This document shows positions 55,808 through 64,000 of a stretch of 64,000 nucleotides of DNA, piece after piece (positions within the stretch are counted from its first letter, which is position 1; each line of letters begins with the position of its first letter). The stretch is from positions 868,001-932,000 of the forward strand of contig NZ_JABUMX010000001.1 of assembly GCF_013327855.1 (NCBI RefSeq), in the 5' to 3' direction. Origin of the DNA: Phyllobacterium pellucidum. GTDB taxonomy: Bacteria; Pseudomonadota; Alphaproteobacteria; Rhizobiales; Rhizobiaceae. A program made the translations under genes and the position numbers. Under the pieces are notes generated by a model that was given only the letters and a program-made list of their open reading frames with translations, had not been told where the DNA came from and did no database searches.

Positions 55808-56443
55808 TTGCCACGTGTTTCCGGCGAAGGGTCCGAAGATTTGGACAAACTGAACGAGAAAATACTGGAAGTCATCGCGGCAACAGCCCCGCTTGTGTTG
55901 GCCTACTTCGCGGGCATCGCTTATTTATCGGCCTACCTCGCAAAATTTTCGATCTCGGTGCACGAGGTCGATCTGCCGATTCCAATCGTGCTTTCTTATT
56001 CCTTCAACGTGTTTTCCAATCCGGTTTTTCTCCTTGCATCGATTGGACTGGCGATTGCGGCGCTGCTCGCACTAAGTGATGCCAAACTAAAGTCCGTAGT
56101 CGCCACGCGAAGCGGTCTCGCAGTCATAATGATCATCGGGGTTTTCGTGGCGGGATTGCTGATCAACAAGATCGCCCAGGTTGCGGCGGATCAGCGTAGC
56201 GAGAAGGTCTTGAGCGGCGACACCGCCTGGGTAAGCTTCAAGGCGCCCTTCTCCAAATATGAATTTGAAATGTCAGCAAGTACCGCGCTTCGTTTTGAGC
56301 GATGCAAAACGGGGCTGCTGCACATCCTTACGACTGACAAATACACCTATGCGGTATGCCGGGCGACGCCCACGGAGGGCTTGCTTCTGGTCCAATCGAA
56401 CGACGGGACTGGTCTTTTGCCATTAAGGGAGTTCAAGCTATGA
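55808..56443 (+). CDS. orphan membrane protein with an extracytoplasmic C-terminal domain
   Basis: I do not recognise a family. The 211-residue protein has three or four hydrophobic segments (LEVIAATAPLVLAYFAGIAYLSAYLA, VFLLASIGLAIAALLAL, GLAVIMIIGVFVAGLLI) and then a soluble domain of about 90 residues with two cysteines (FERCKTG, YAVCRATP). The start is uncertain: TTG at 55808 or TTG at 55841, the latter with GAAGGG about nine bases upstream. Its stop overlaps the ATG of the next secreted-protein gene, so the two are coupled. This is consistent with a membrane protein and a periplasmic partner. Confidence 0.7.
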   Translation: MPRVSGEGSEDLDKLNEKILEVIAATAPLVLAYFAGIAYLSAYLAKFSISVHEVDLPIPIVLSYSFNVFSNPVFLLASIGLAIAALLALSDAKLKSVVATRSGLAVIMIIGVFVAGLLINKIAQVAADQRSEKVLSGDTAWVSFKAPFSKYEFEMSASTALRFERCKTGLLHILTTDKYTYAVCRATPTEGLLLVQSNDGTGLLPLREFKL

Positions 56444-57135
56444 AGACCGTGCTCCTTGCGATCTCGACATTCGCCTTCCTTGGTACGAGCGCCTTGGCGC
56501 AGGACAACATTACGGGCAAGGATTGGGAGACATTTTTCTCCACCTATAAAGCCGGGACCTTTGCTGCCATAGGAAAACGTAAGTTCGGTGTTCACACCGA
56601 GGGCAACCTCGAACGCGGCTACTACTTCGAAACCAGCGCGACCACCGTGCAATTTTTCATCTGCCCGTCCGGACCGTCAATACCGTTGGAGGTCACCAAG
56701 ATTGCTCCCGAACCCACGGACGAATGTTCCGTTCCGGGCCGGCCAATCCCGCCCATATCGATCGGCCTCGCGGCCAAGTGGACATACGATGCCGACAAAT
56801 CCGGATTCATCGTAACCAGCGCCAACCAGCCATCGGTCCTTACGTTTCCTTGCAAGGACACCTCGTCCAAAATGCTGGCTGCTGTCAAACTGGCTCAATC
56901 CAAGGATTACGGCGTCGTTGCCGACGCCAATGATGACTATTCCAAGCTTGTCGCAAAATACCTGAACTTCGATTTGAAGAACTTGGCGGCGGATGAAACC
57001 GGGGCCGCTCCTTCAGAAACCGACTGCGCGCAAGCCGGTGATTTCTGGACTTATCCAATCGGAGAAACGGTTCAGAACGCGCAACGCAAGACCCTGGCGG
57101 TCACTAAGATCGAACCGACTTTTGGCGGCAAGTGA
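56440..57135 (+). CDS. secreted orphan protein coupled to the membrane protein
   Basis: The 231-residue protein has a clear signal peptide (MKTVLLAISTFAFLGTSALAQ) and no recognised domain. The mature part has four or more cysteines (FFICPSG, DECSVPG, FPCKDTS, TDCAQAG) that could form disulphides, and alternates beta-rich stretches with an acidic C-terminal part. AAGGGAG precedes the ATG at 56440, which overlaps the previous stop as ATGA. It ends about 40 bases before the tRNA-His gene, which is on the other strand. Function is unknown; the pair may form an envelope complex. Confidence 0.75.
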   Translation: MKTVLLAISTFAFLGTSALAQDNITGKDWETFFSTYKAGTFAAIGKRKFGVHTEGNLERGYYFETSATTVQFFICPSGPSIPLEVTKIAPEPTDECSVPGRPIPPISIGLAAKWTYDADKSGFIVTSANQPSVLTFPCKDTSSKMLAAVKLAQSKDYGVVADANDDYSKLVAKYLNFDLKNLAADETGAAPSETDCAQAGDFWTYPIGETVQNAQRKTLAVTKIEPTFGGK

Positions 57136-57172
57136 GACAGATTTTTCAGCAACGATAGTTTTAGAGGGGGAA

Positions 57173-57249
57173 TGGTACGGTCGGGTGGGCTCGAACCACC
57201 GACCTCAGGAGCCACAATCCTGCGCTCTAACCAACTGAGCTACGACCGC
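57173..57249 (-). tRNA. tRNA-His (anticodon GTG), without encoded G-1
   Basis: The cloverleaf reads on the minus strand with acceptor arm GCGGTCG / CGACCGT, D arm GCTC...GAGC, anticodon stem CAGGA/TCCTG around loop TTGTGGC (anticodon GTG), a T arm GGTGG-TTCGAGC-CCACC, discriminator A73 and an encoded CCA. The base before position 1 is C, so the universal extra G-1 is not encoded. The first pair is G1:U72 with A73, the pattern of alphaproteobacterial tRNA-His. A HisRS of the matching divergent type is encoded at 25968-27476. Confidence 0.96.
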
Positions 57250-57343
57250 GTACCGTCATGATTTTTGACAGGCGTCACATACGGAGGATTGACGCTTTTT
57301 GCAAGCGCTCGATGCAACAAAGGCAAAAACTCACAGAAAAAAG

Positions 57344-57371
57344 AAAAGGCCGGAGTTTAATCCGGCCTTTT
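57344..57371 (-). terminator. phasin-gene terminator
   Basis: A 7-base stem (57348-57354 and 57361-57367) with a 6-base loop is followed on the minus strand by CTTTTCTTTTTT. A second perfect 8-base inverted repeat (57381-57388 and 57406-57413) around a TCCCTCCC-rich loop lies between it and the phasin stop. Confidence 0.8.
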
Positions 57372-57471
57372 CCATCAATGCGAGACCCCGAGGGAGGGAG
57401 GGACCGGGTCTCGCGTCTCCGATGGCTGGGAGGAGGAGTGCCAACGGAGCTTTTTGATTGTCAGTAGCCTG

Positions 57472-57927
57472 TTAGGCGACCTTGACGTCCTTGAAGGCCT
57501 TCTCGACAGCCGACTTGACCGGCGCTGCGATTTCTTCAGCGGCCTTGGTGGCGACAGCCTGGAATTCCTTGGCCTGGCCGGTAAAGGCTTCTGCCTGCTT
57601 GCGAACGAATGCGCTCTGCAGTTCGATCACTTCACCAAAGGACTTCACGCCGATCAGCGCTTCGATATGAGCGAAGCTGGCTTCGGTGTTGGCGCGCAGG
57701 GCAGCCAGTGCCTTCAGCGAAAGAGCAGCAGTGTTCGACTGTGCGGTTTCGAAAGTGGATTCGAGGGTCTTCTGAGCAGCTTCGGCCTGATCCTTGATCT
57801 TGGCATAAGCTTCCTTGGACTGGGCAACGCCCTTCTCGGTGAATTCGCGAACCTGGTCGGTTACAGCGGTGGCATCGAAAGCAGGGATCGAGAACGCATC
57901 AGCAGTCTGTTTGGTGGTCTTGCTCAT
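57472..57927 (-). CDS. phasin family protein (PHB granule-associated)
   Basis: A 151-residue, alanine/lysine/glutamate-rich helical protein with the phasin core: DQVREFTEKGVAQSKEAYAKIKDQAEAAQKTLESTFETAQSNT and FVRKQAEAFTGQAKEFQAVATKAAEEIAAPVKSAVEKAF. It should coat polyhydroxybutyrate granules. The ATG at 57927 (MSKTTKQTAD) follows GGAAGGA; 43 upstream codons run into the promoter. Codon use is highly biased, as for an abundant protein. The promoter carries an inverted TGC-rich repeat typical of PhaR control, and the gene ends in two hairpins. Confidence 0.93.
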   Translation of the reverse strand: MSKTTKQTADAFSIPAFDATAVTDQVREFTEKGVAQSKEAYAKIKDQAEAAQKTLESTFETAQSNTAALSLKALAALRANTEASFAHIEALIGVKSFGEVIELQSAFVRKQAEAFTGQAKEFQAVATKAAEEIAAPVKSAVEKAFKDVKVA

Positions 57928-57987
57928 TACAGTGGATCCTTCCTTGTGCAGATGGTTCTTCCGTCTGCATCTGATTTGATGACCCCG

Positions 57988-58036
57988 ATATAATCCATTT
58001 TTTTGTGCGTTGCAACATTTCTTTTGCAGCGCACAA
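57988..58036 (-). promoter_or_regulatory. phasin promoter with a candidate PhaR operator
   Basis: On the minus strand TTGCAA (58010-58015) and TTATAT (57988-57993) are spaced by 16 bases as -35 and -10. The -35 overlaps an inverted repeat, TTGTGCGTTGCAA (58003-58015) and TTGCAGCGCACAA (58024-58036), matching at 12 of 13 positions. TGC/GCA-rich dyads are the recognised binding pattern of PhaR-type repressors of phasin genes, so a bound repressor would cover the -35. Confidence 0.65.
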
Positions 58037-58194
58037 TTAAATGCCTGTTTTCTCAATCGAAATTATTATGTGGATGGCTGCCCGGCCCGGCCCGAAGTTA
58101 ACTAAACCAAGAGAAAGGCATGTAAGATAAGGGGCTGCGAGTGGACGGGCGGCGGCCGCACCATTATTAACAAAGTATTAAGACGGCCGCATGA

Positions 58195-61100
58195 ATGCGA
58201 TCGTTCGCTCTGGGAGTAGCTGGTCGGCACATGGCGTTTGGTACCTATCCTTTCATCGACATTGCAGTTCTCGACGATATTCGCGAGCACTTTGCCAATG
58301 GTGATGCGCTGGTGGTCGTCGCGCCTGACCTCGGCTCGATCATTTGGGCGAACGGTCCCGGGGCTGCGATGCTGGGATATGGCTCCATCGACGACATCCT
58401 CGGCAGCGATCAGGTTTTTGATGTGCGCGCACGGCGCCAGTTGATGGCGCTCGAAGGTTTTCCGGCGATCGGCCATGGCCGTATCGTTTCCCTGCGCGTC
58501 GCGCATGGTCTCGCCAGCCGCATCCTCACCTTTCAGGCAAGCGACATCGCCCTGCCGCGCGGGGAACGCGCCATTTTGTTGACTATCAACGATGGCGATC
58601 GCAAGGGTTCGGATCAACAGGCTGCTGCCCGGGCGATCCAGGGCTTCGGCGACCAGGCGACCCACGCCGCCATACTCGACGCCGCCGGTAAGGTCATGGC
58701 CGCCTCGGAGCATTTCGTGAGGCTTGGCCTCGGTGATCGCGTACTCGGCGATCTGGTGCGTGATGTGCGCCACGAACGCAATCGTCTCGTGAAGCGCCCC
58801 GTCAAGACCGCGAGCGGTGTCGTTGCGACCGGAATTGCACGGCTGACGGACAGCCCTGCCCTGCACCTGCTTTTTGCCATCGAGGCGGAGACTGCTTCGA
58901 TCGATGAGGAAAAACCTGGCGGGCAACGCCAACCCGTGGAGCAAAAGTCGCTGCCGCTGATCGAGGCTGGCCCAGTTGCAGCAACAAAGCCGGCCGGGCC
59001 TGCGCCCGATCAGCCGCAGACAGACGCTTCCAGTGCCGCACGCGATGAGGATCCAGTCGAGTCCGACAAGGCGGAACACTTCCGCCATGCGCCTTCCGAC
59101 GCGCCAGTGCGTTTCGTGTGGAAGGTCGACGCCGATGCGCGCTTCAATGAAATCTCGCCCGAACTCGCAAGGGCCGTCGGCCCTGCCTCTGCCGCCATCG
59201 TCGGTCGGTCGTTCCGCGAAGTTGCCTCCGCCTACGCCTTTGCCGAGAGCGAGGAGATAGCGTCCTTGCTCGAACGCCGCGACACCTGGTCCGGCCGTAC
59301 CGTATTCTGGCCGATCGAGGGAACGGACCTGCGCGCGCCGATCGAGCTCGCGGCACTTCCGATCTATTCGCGCGATCGAACCTTCATGGGGTTTCGCGGG
59401 TTTGGCGTCGCCCGGATGAGCGAAACCGAAGCGGACCCGAAAGCAACGGGCCTTGCGCTCGGCAATCGCGCCGGTCCGGCGGAAAAGCAAGCCGTCGAGG
59501 TCTCTCCCTCTGAGGATTTTGGCCCCGAGACTCCCGTGCTCGATATTGCGCCGACCGCAGGCGATAATGTCATATCCTTGAATACGCAGCGCCCGCCCCG
59601 CAATGAGGGCCGCCTCAACGATGCGGAACGCAATGCATTCCGTGAGATCGCCGAGCGGCTGCGCCGCGAGGTACTGGCTGAATCGCCCCGGCCGAAGGAC
59701 GAAACCCACGAACCAGCCGCTCCAGTCGATGTGACGCCTCGACAGGCCGAATCCTTCGCCGCTGCCGATATGGTGCCCGACGCCGAACTCGTCGGACCGG
59801 GATTTGCCGTCTCGTCGCGCGGAGATGATGCCGTCGAGGTTGCGGGGCATGGCGGTACATTTGCCGGGCGGATCAGCGAACAGGCCCGCAAGGGTGTCGA
59901 TACCTCCATCCTGGCAGCCCTGCCCCTGCCGGTGCTTATCCACCGCAACGGGCAAATCCTCTATGCCAATCCGGCGCTTCTCGATGCGTTGGCCTACGGG
60001 ACGCTGGAGGCGATCAACGACGCCGGCGGCCTTGGCGCACTCTTTGCCGATGTGCCTCAGGAAGCTGACGATGGCGACGAGGCGGGTACATCCCTACACC
60101 GCAGCGACGGTACGATCTTGCGCGTTGCGGCGCACCTTCAGGCCGTGCGCTGGGACGACGACGGCGAGCGCGCACTGCTCCTTGCGCTCTCGCCGCAGCC
60201 GGCCGCTGCGCCGGGCGTCATCGGCGAGGAAGAGCGGCTCGAACTTCAGACCCGCATAGATGAACTCGATGCCATTCTCGACACTGCCACCGATGGCGTG
60301 GTCCTGCTCGACGCGGCGGGTTCGATTCGCTCGATCAACCATTCGGCGGCAGCGCTTTTCGGCTATGAGCCGGAGGATGTGTCGGGAAAACCCTTCTCGC
60401 TGCTCTTTGCGATCGAGAGCCAGCGCGCCGCCATGGATTATCTGAACAGCCTCTCGGAGAACGGCGTCGCGAGCCTCCTCAATGACGGCCGCGAGGTTAT
60501 CGGCCGCGAAAGCCAGGGCCGGTTCATTCCGCTGTTCATGACCATCGGCAAGCTCGATGTCTCGAAGGGCTATTGCGCGGTGCTGCGTGACATCACCCAT
60601 TGGAAGCGGGCAGAAGAAGAGCTTGTTAGCGCCAGACGCGAAGCCGAGCGCACGTCGAGCCAGAAGAGCGAGTTCCTTGCCCGCATCAGCCATGAAATCC
60701 GCACGCCGCTCAACGCGATCATTGGCTTTTCAGAGCTGATGGCCGACGAAAAATTCGGGCCCATCGGCAGCGAGCGCTACCGCGATTACCTGAAGGATAT
60801 TAGCCGGTCGGGCAACCATGTGCTCTCGCTTGTCAATGATCTCCTCGATATTTCCAAGATCGAGGCCGGGGCTGTCGAGATGGACTTCGAGGCCGTGTCG
60901 CTCAACGATGCGCTGACCGAAGCCGTCGCCATCATGCAGCCCCAGGCAAACCGCGAGCGCGTCATCATCCGCTCGAGCCTGACGTCGCGCCTTCCTGATA
61001 TCGTGGCTGACCATCGGTCCATCACGCAGATCGCACTCAACCTCTTGTCGAACGCCGTCCGTTTTACCGGACCCGGGGGACAAGTCATCGTTTCGACGAG

Positions 61101-61362
61101 CTACGAGGCCAGCGGGGACGTACTGCTGCGGGTTCGCGACACTGGCATCGGCATGACGCGGCAGGAGGTCGAGCAGGCGCTGCGGCCATACAAGCAGATT
61201 ACCACGCCGCGCCATGCACGCACCGACGGTACCGGGCTCGGCCTGCCATTGACCAAGGCCATGGCCGAAGCAAACCGCGCCAATTTCAGCATCGAGTCGA
61301 CGCCTGGGCGCGGCACGATGGTCGAGATCACCTTCCCCTCGACACGCGTGCTCGCCGAATAG
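58195..61362 (+). CDS. pdhS: PdhS-type cytoplasmic sensor histidine kinase (PleC/DivJ homologue)
   Basis: The 1055-residue protein has no transmembrane span. The first half has diverged PAS-like and low-complexity regions (for example [38 protein letters not shown]). A PAS domain near residues 685-800 reads [37 protein letters not shown] kinase core follows with H-box [19 protein letters not shown] (H833), N-box [10 protein letters not shown], and G-boxes DTGIGM and GTGLGLPL. It matches Brucella PdhS (about 1035 residues), an essential old-pole kinase of the DivK/CtrA pathway. The start may be 58195 or 58231 ([13 protein letters not shown]). It is divergent from the phasin gene. Confidence 0.9.
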   Translation: MRSFALGVAGRHMAFGTYPFIDIAVLDDIREHFANGDALVVVAPDLGSIIWANGPGAAMLGYGSIDDILGSDQVFDVRARRQLMALEGFPAIGHGRIVSLRVAHGLASRILTFQASDIALPRGERAILLTINDGDRKGSDQQAAARAIQGFGDQATHAAILDAAGKVMAASEHFVRLGLGDRVLGDLVRDVRHERNRLVKRPVKTASGVVATGIARLTDSPALHLLFAIEAETASIDEEKPGGQRQPVEQKSLPLIEAGPVAATKPAGPAPDQPQTDASSAARDEDPVESDKAEHFRHAPSDAPVRFVWKVDADARFNEISPELARAVGPASAAIVGRSFREVASAYAFAESEEIASLLERRDTWSGRTVFWPIEGTDLRAPIELAALPIYSRDRTFMGFRGFGVARMSETEADPKATGLALGNRAGPAEKQAVEVSPSEDFGPETPVLDIAPTAGDNVISLNTQRPPRNEGRLNDAERNAFREIAERLRREVLAESPRPKDETHEPAAPVDVTPRQAESFAAADMVPDAELVGPGFAVSSRGDDAVEVAGHGGTFAGRISEQARKGVDTSILAALPLPVLIHRNGQILYANPALLDALAYGTLEAINDAGGLGALFADVPQEADDGDEAGTSLHRSDGTILRVAAHLQAVRWDDDGERALLLALSPQPAAAPGVIGEEERLELQTRIDELDAILDTATDGVVLLDAAGSIRSINHSAAALFGYEPEDVSGKPFSLLFAIESQRAAMDYLNSLSENGVASLLNDGREVIGRESQGRFIPLFMTIGKLDVSKGYCAVLRDITHWKRAEEELVSARREAERTSSQKSEFLARISHEIRTPLNAIIGFSELMADEKFGPIGSERYRDYLKDISRSGNHVLSLVNDLLDISKIEAGAVEMDFEAVSLNDALTEAVAIMQPQANRERVIIRSSLTSRLPDIVADHRSITQIALNLLSNAVRFTGPGGQVIVSTSYEASGDVLLRVRDTGIGMTRQEVEQALRPYKQITTPRHARTDGTGLGLPLTKAMAEANRANFSIESTPGRGTMVEITFPSTRVLAE

Positions 61363-61737
61363 CGCTGGGCCGGCTTTGTCGGCCTTTTGGGGAACGAAGC
61401 GTACGGCAGGTGACTGTTTGATTCTTAACCTCTCCGCGGTCAACGCGGGCGACGCCCCAGGATCCACTCTTGTGATGCTGCTGCCTCGTTGGCTCAGCCA
61501 CGATTATGGATCCTCGGGACAAGGCCCGAGGATGACGGCGGTGGGAGGGATGGCGGCGGCCGTGAGGAGCGGGATGGCGCGCTCAACGTCGCGTAACGCA
61601 CGCAATTATTACAATATGCAACAATTTGACGCGGAAATGCCTGTACCGGCTTGAATTGCCATGCATGATCGCTAAACCGTCGTTAAGCATAAAGTTTTGC
61701 GCGGCCAACACACGCAAAGGCAAATTCGGAAACGCTC
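61363..61737. other. gene-free region between pdhS and the AsmA gene
   Basis: The 375-base gap begins with a weak hairpin plus TTTT (61368-61388) that may terminate pdhS. It contains a dispersed palindromic repeat at 61510-61533 and ends with the AT-rich leader and promoter area of the AsmA gene (ACGCACGCAATTATTACAATATG region). I see no protein-coding frame or RNA gene in it. Confidence 0.6.
61510..61533. repeat. dispersed rhizobial palindromic repeat
   Basis: ATCCTCGGG-acaagg-CCCGAGGAT is a perfect 9-base inverted repeat within a longer unit (ATTATGGATCCTCGGG... GATGACGG). It is of the short palindrome type scattered between genes in Rhizobium, Mesorhizobium and Brucella relatives. Confidence 0.75.
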
Positions 61738-63621
61738 ATGTCCTGGTACAGGCCAAGGAACCTTCTCGCAACGGTTGTGGTGATGGCTCTCGTTGCCGGC
61801 GGCGTTCTCGTTGCCCTGCCCTATCTGGTGAGCACGGAGCTGATCCGGGCGCGCCTCATCCAGGAAATCAGCAACTGGACCGGCTACAGCGTCGAGTCCC
61901 GCCAGTCGCCGCAAATCGCGTTCTTCCCGGTCTTCAGCGCCTCGCTCGGCGATATCACCATACGCAATCCATGGCAGCGTGGCGGCGCCGCCTTCATGGA
62001 GGCCGAGCGTATCGAAGTCGACCTGTCGCTGCTTTCGGCATTGATGGGGAATATCGAATTCACCGAAACCAAAATCGTACGGCCGCGCTTTGTCATCGAT
62101 GAGCCGATAAAGAGCCTTTCCGAAATTGGCGAAGCGCTGGCTAAGAGCGATGGGCGCATCGGCGATGTCGTGCGCGAGGCGCGTTCCGCCGTTGAGGCGA
62201 ACCCGTCCAAGCCGGACATGAGCACGGTCTCGTCCCAGCCGTTCGGCCGTGTGCGTCTCGAAGATGCAAGGGTTACCTTCAAGCGGCCGATCAATGGCGT
62301 CGAGGAAGAGATATCGAGCATCAGTGGCGTATTCGACTGGCCCCAGACATCCGGCGTTGCAAGCTTCCGGGGTACGGCCATCTGGCACGACGAGGAAACC
62401 GAGATCGACAGTTCCGCTACCAAGGCCCTGTTGCTTTTGGCCGGGGGCACCAGCCCGCTGCAGATGAACCTCAGTTCGACACCGTTGACGCTCTCCTTCA
62501 ACGGATCGGCCAACATATCCAAGGATCAGTTCTTCGAGGGCACCCTGTCACTGACCTCGCCTTCGCTGCGCCGAACGCTCGAATGGTCGAGAATGGTCTC
62601 GATCCCGGGCGCGCCGGTTGGCAGTTTCGCGCTCGATGCGTCCGTCTCGGGTTCCGCGTCGCGCATGAAGCTCGACGGCCTGACGGCGACGCTGAACGAC
62701 AATCCGGCCAAGGGTGTCATCGAGGTTGTGCTTGACGATGGTACGCCGAGTGTCACAGGGACGCTTGCGTTCGAGACTCTCGACCTGCGCTCCGTCTTTT
62801 CCGGTTTCATGCCTCTACCGGACAGCCCGGAAAATTCCAACGCCGTGATCGACACGGCCTTTCTTAAAAAACTCAATCTCGATCTGCGCCTCTCCACGCA
62901 GAAGGCGACGCTTGGATCGGTCAACCTCGCCAAGGTGGCCGCAACTGCGCAAATTCGCAACGGCCGGGCAATATTCGACATTGGCGAGGCATCTGCCTTT
63001 GACGGTTCGGTGGCGGCAAGCTTCCAGCTTGCCGATGAAGGCGATGGCGCTACGCTCGGCGAACTGCGCCTCAATGGGACCGACGTCAACAGCGCTTCCA
63101 TCGCCTCGCTGCTCAGCCTTGGCGATCGCTTCGAACTCGGCAAAGGGACGATTTCGCTGGTGCTCAAGGGTCCGATTTCGCGTTGGTCATCGGCGCTCGC
63201 CAACGCCAAGGGAACATTGAGCATGCGCTTTGGCGCTGGCCAAATTCGCAGCCTCGACTTCAACAGTCTGCTCGGCAAGGCAAAGACCGACCGCTTTTTC
63301 AGCCTCAACGAACAAACCAATGCCTGGCTGGCATTTGACCGGCTCGAGATCAAGGCCAACATCATGGATGGGGTCGCCGCCATCGACACAGCCCAGATAC
63401 AGAACAAATCCGGCACCTTGAACTTTGCCGGGATCGTCACGCTCGCCGGCAAGAGCCTCGCGCTGACCGGCGACTACGCCGCGCCAATACCCGCGCCGAA
63501 GGCAGCGGAAGGAACCGAGCAGCCAACGCCGGCGGAGCCCGCCGTCAACCATACGCGGTTCTTCATCGGTGGATCGTGGGACAATCCCTTTATTTCGCCG
63601 ATCATCTCGCCGCAGAACTGA
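61738..63621 (+). CDS. AsmA family protein
   Basis: The 627-residue protein has an N-terminal membrane anchor (LLATVVVMALVAGGVLVALPYLV) followed by the AsmA pattern (LIRARLIQEISNWTGYSVESRQSPQIAFFPVFSASLGDITIRNP). The long beta-rich body continues to an AsmA-like C-terminal domain (FDGSVAASFQLADEG, LGKGTISLVLKGP, RFGAGQIRSLDFNSLL, NKSGTLNFAGIVTLAGKSLALTGDY). It ends in a Pro/Ala tail and the terminal FISPIISPQN. AsmA proteins are thought to form long grooves between the membranes that affect lipid transport to the outer membrane. It is upstream of a VOC gene by 14 bases. Confidence 0.93.
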   Translation: MSWYRPRNLLATVVVMALVAGGVLVALPYLVSTELIRARLIQEISNWTGYSVESRQSPQIAFFPVFSASLGDITIRNPWQRGGAAFMEAERIEVDLSLLSALMGNIEFTETKIVRPRFVIDEPIKSLSEIGEALAKSDGRIGDVVREARSAVEANPSKPDMSTVSSQPFGRVRLEDARVTFKRPINGVEEEISSISGVFDWPQTSGVASFRGTAIWHDEETEIDSSATKALLLLAGGTSPLQMNLSSTPLTLSFNGSANISKDQFFEGTLSLTSPSLRRTLEWSRMVSIPGAPVGSFALDASVSGSASRMKLDGLTATLNDNPAKGVIEVVLDDGTPSVTGTLAFETLDLRSVFSGFMPLPDSPENSNAVIDTAFLKKLNLDLRLSTQKATLGSVNLAKVAATAQIRNGRAIFDIGEASAFDGSVAASFQLADEGDGATLGELRLNGTDVNSASIASLLSLGDRFELGKGTISLVLKGPISRWSSALANAKGTLSMRFGAGQIRSLDFNSLLGKAKTDRFFSLNEQTNAWLAFDRLEIKANIMDGVAAIDTAQIQNKSGTLNFAGIVTLAGKSLALTGDYAAPIPAPKAAEGTEQPTPAEPAVNHTRFFIGGSWDNPFISPIISPQN

Positions 63622-63635
63622 CTGGATATTGAGTA

Positions 63636-63998
63636 ATGCGCATCATCGGTATGGACCATGTTCAATTGGCAATGCCGGTCAACGGCGAAGCGGCTGCGCG
63701 CGCTTTTTATGATGGGCTCCTTGGCCTGCGTGAGGTCGCAAAGCCCGCACAGCTCATCTCGCGTGGCGGGTGCTGGTTCCAAGCCGGAACGGTCAAGGTC
63801 CATCTCGGTGTAGACCCAAACTTCATCCCGGCAGGCAAGGCCCATCCGGCCTTCGTGGTCGATGATCTGGCATTGCTGCAGCAGAAACTGGAAGCCGCCG
63901 GCATTACCCTTAGCGATGAAGCGCCGCTGGATGGGATCGAACGTCGCTTCGTCCATGACCCATTCGGGAATCGCATCGAGCTAATGCAGTATCGATAA
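63636..63998 (+). CDS. VOC family glyoxalase-like protein
   Basis: This single 120-residue VOC domain begins IIGMDHVQLAMPVNGEAAARAFYDGLLGLREVAKP and ends with ERRFVHDPFGNRIELMQY, where H and E (DHVQL and RIELM) are the usual metal ligands and DPFGNRIE is the family C-terminal signature. It starts 14 bases after the AsmA stop and is probably co-transcribed with it. The substrate is unknown; a detoxification or dioxygenase-like role is typical of the superfamily. It is the last complete gene in the window. Confidence 0.88.
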   Translation: MRIIGMDHVQLAMPVNGEAAARAFYDGLLGLREVAKPAQLISRGGCWFQAGTVKVHLGVDPNFIPAGKAHPAFVVDDLALLQQKLEAAGITLSDEAPLDGIERRFVHDPFGNRIELMQYR

Positions 63999-64000
63999 AG

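Noticed and set aside
57173..57249. Integration site at tRNA-His
   Set aside because: No duplicated tRNA 3' end and no integrase gene were found within the window, so an att site cannot be claimed.
58102..59955. 617-codon minus-strand frame overlapping pdhS
   Set aside because: It is antisense to the well-supported kinase; composition is that of a reverse-strand shadow and there is no ribosome site.

Overview
The window looks like a chromosomal segment of a Hyphomicrobiales (Rhizobiales) alphaproteobacterium, most like the Phyllobacteriaceae/Brucellaceae. The signs are a PdhS-type cell-cycle kinase, a LsrB/VtlR-type LysR regulator beside a DUF1127 protein, a CIRCE-controlled groESL, short HisG with HisZ, a histidine tRNA without an encoded G-1, rhizobial mosaic/palindromic intergenic repeats, and high GC content. 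No phage, plasmid, insertion sequence or CRISPR array was seen. This is core genome with a few accessory pockets.

Layout. 1-13 kb (mostly minus strand): an M16 peptidase, rRNA/tRNA modification (rsmD, an RluB-type pseudouridine synthase with a very long basic tail, divergent tadA), envelope proteins (DUF4105, a lipoprotein, MipA), ileS, a GST, ribF and a HAD phosphatase. 13-17 kb (plus strand): a zinc-type CDF exporter with its ArsR sensor behind a 30-bp palindrome, then groESL with CIRCE. 17-24 kb: small redox and stress genes (HxlR/FMN reductase, GST, VOC/SRPBCC/AraC, fumC, DoxX, exported MsrB-MsrA). 24-29 kb: hisS-hisZ-hisG interrupted by a mosaic repeat, then tag and an L,D-transpeptidase. 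29-38 kb: glycolate oxidase glcDEF, a divergent LysR, DUF3422, a FadR/GntR regulator with a PPP phosphatase, and a GATase. 38-45 kb: an uncharacterised CxxC protein, an EamA/Lrp pair, rsmE, gshA, an SDR and purC. 45-50 kb: a BTAD-TolB-TPR protein, a repeat-bearing DUF937-like protein, and DUF1127 proteins with the LsrB/VtlR-like regulator. 50-55 kb: DUF2585, xseA, and a coupled response regulator - sensor kinase - periplasmic binding protein operon. 55-57 kb: an orphan cluster (poly-Gly protein, membrane protein, secreted protein) ending at tRNA-His. 57-64 kb: a phasin with a probable operator in its promoter, pdhS, AsmA and a VOC protein.

Functional links. hisS, hisZ, hisG and tRNA-His lie in one window. 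rsmD, the pseudouridine synthase, rsmE and tadA all modify RNA. Several divergent regulator/target pairs have visible dyads between them (HxlR/FMN reductase, LysR/glcDEF, LsrB-VtlR-like/DUF1127). The least explained parts are the orphan cluster beside tRNA-His, the binding-protein two-component operon and the repeat-bearing DUF937-like protein. All functional calls come from reading translations and motifs; no database search was run.
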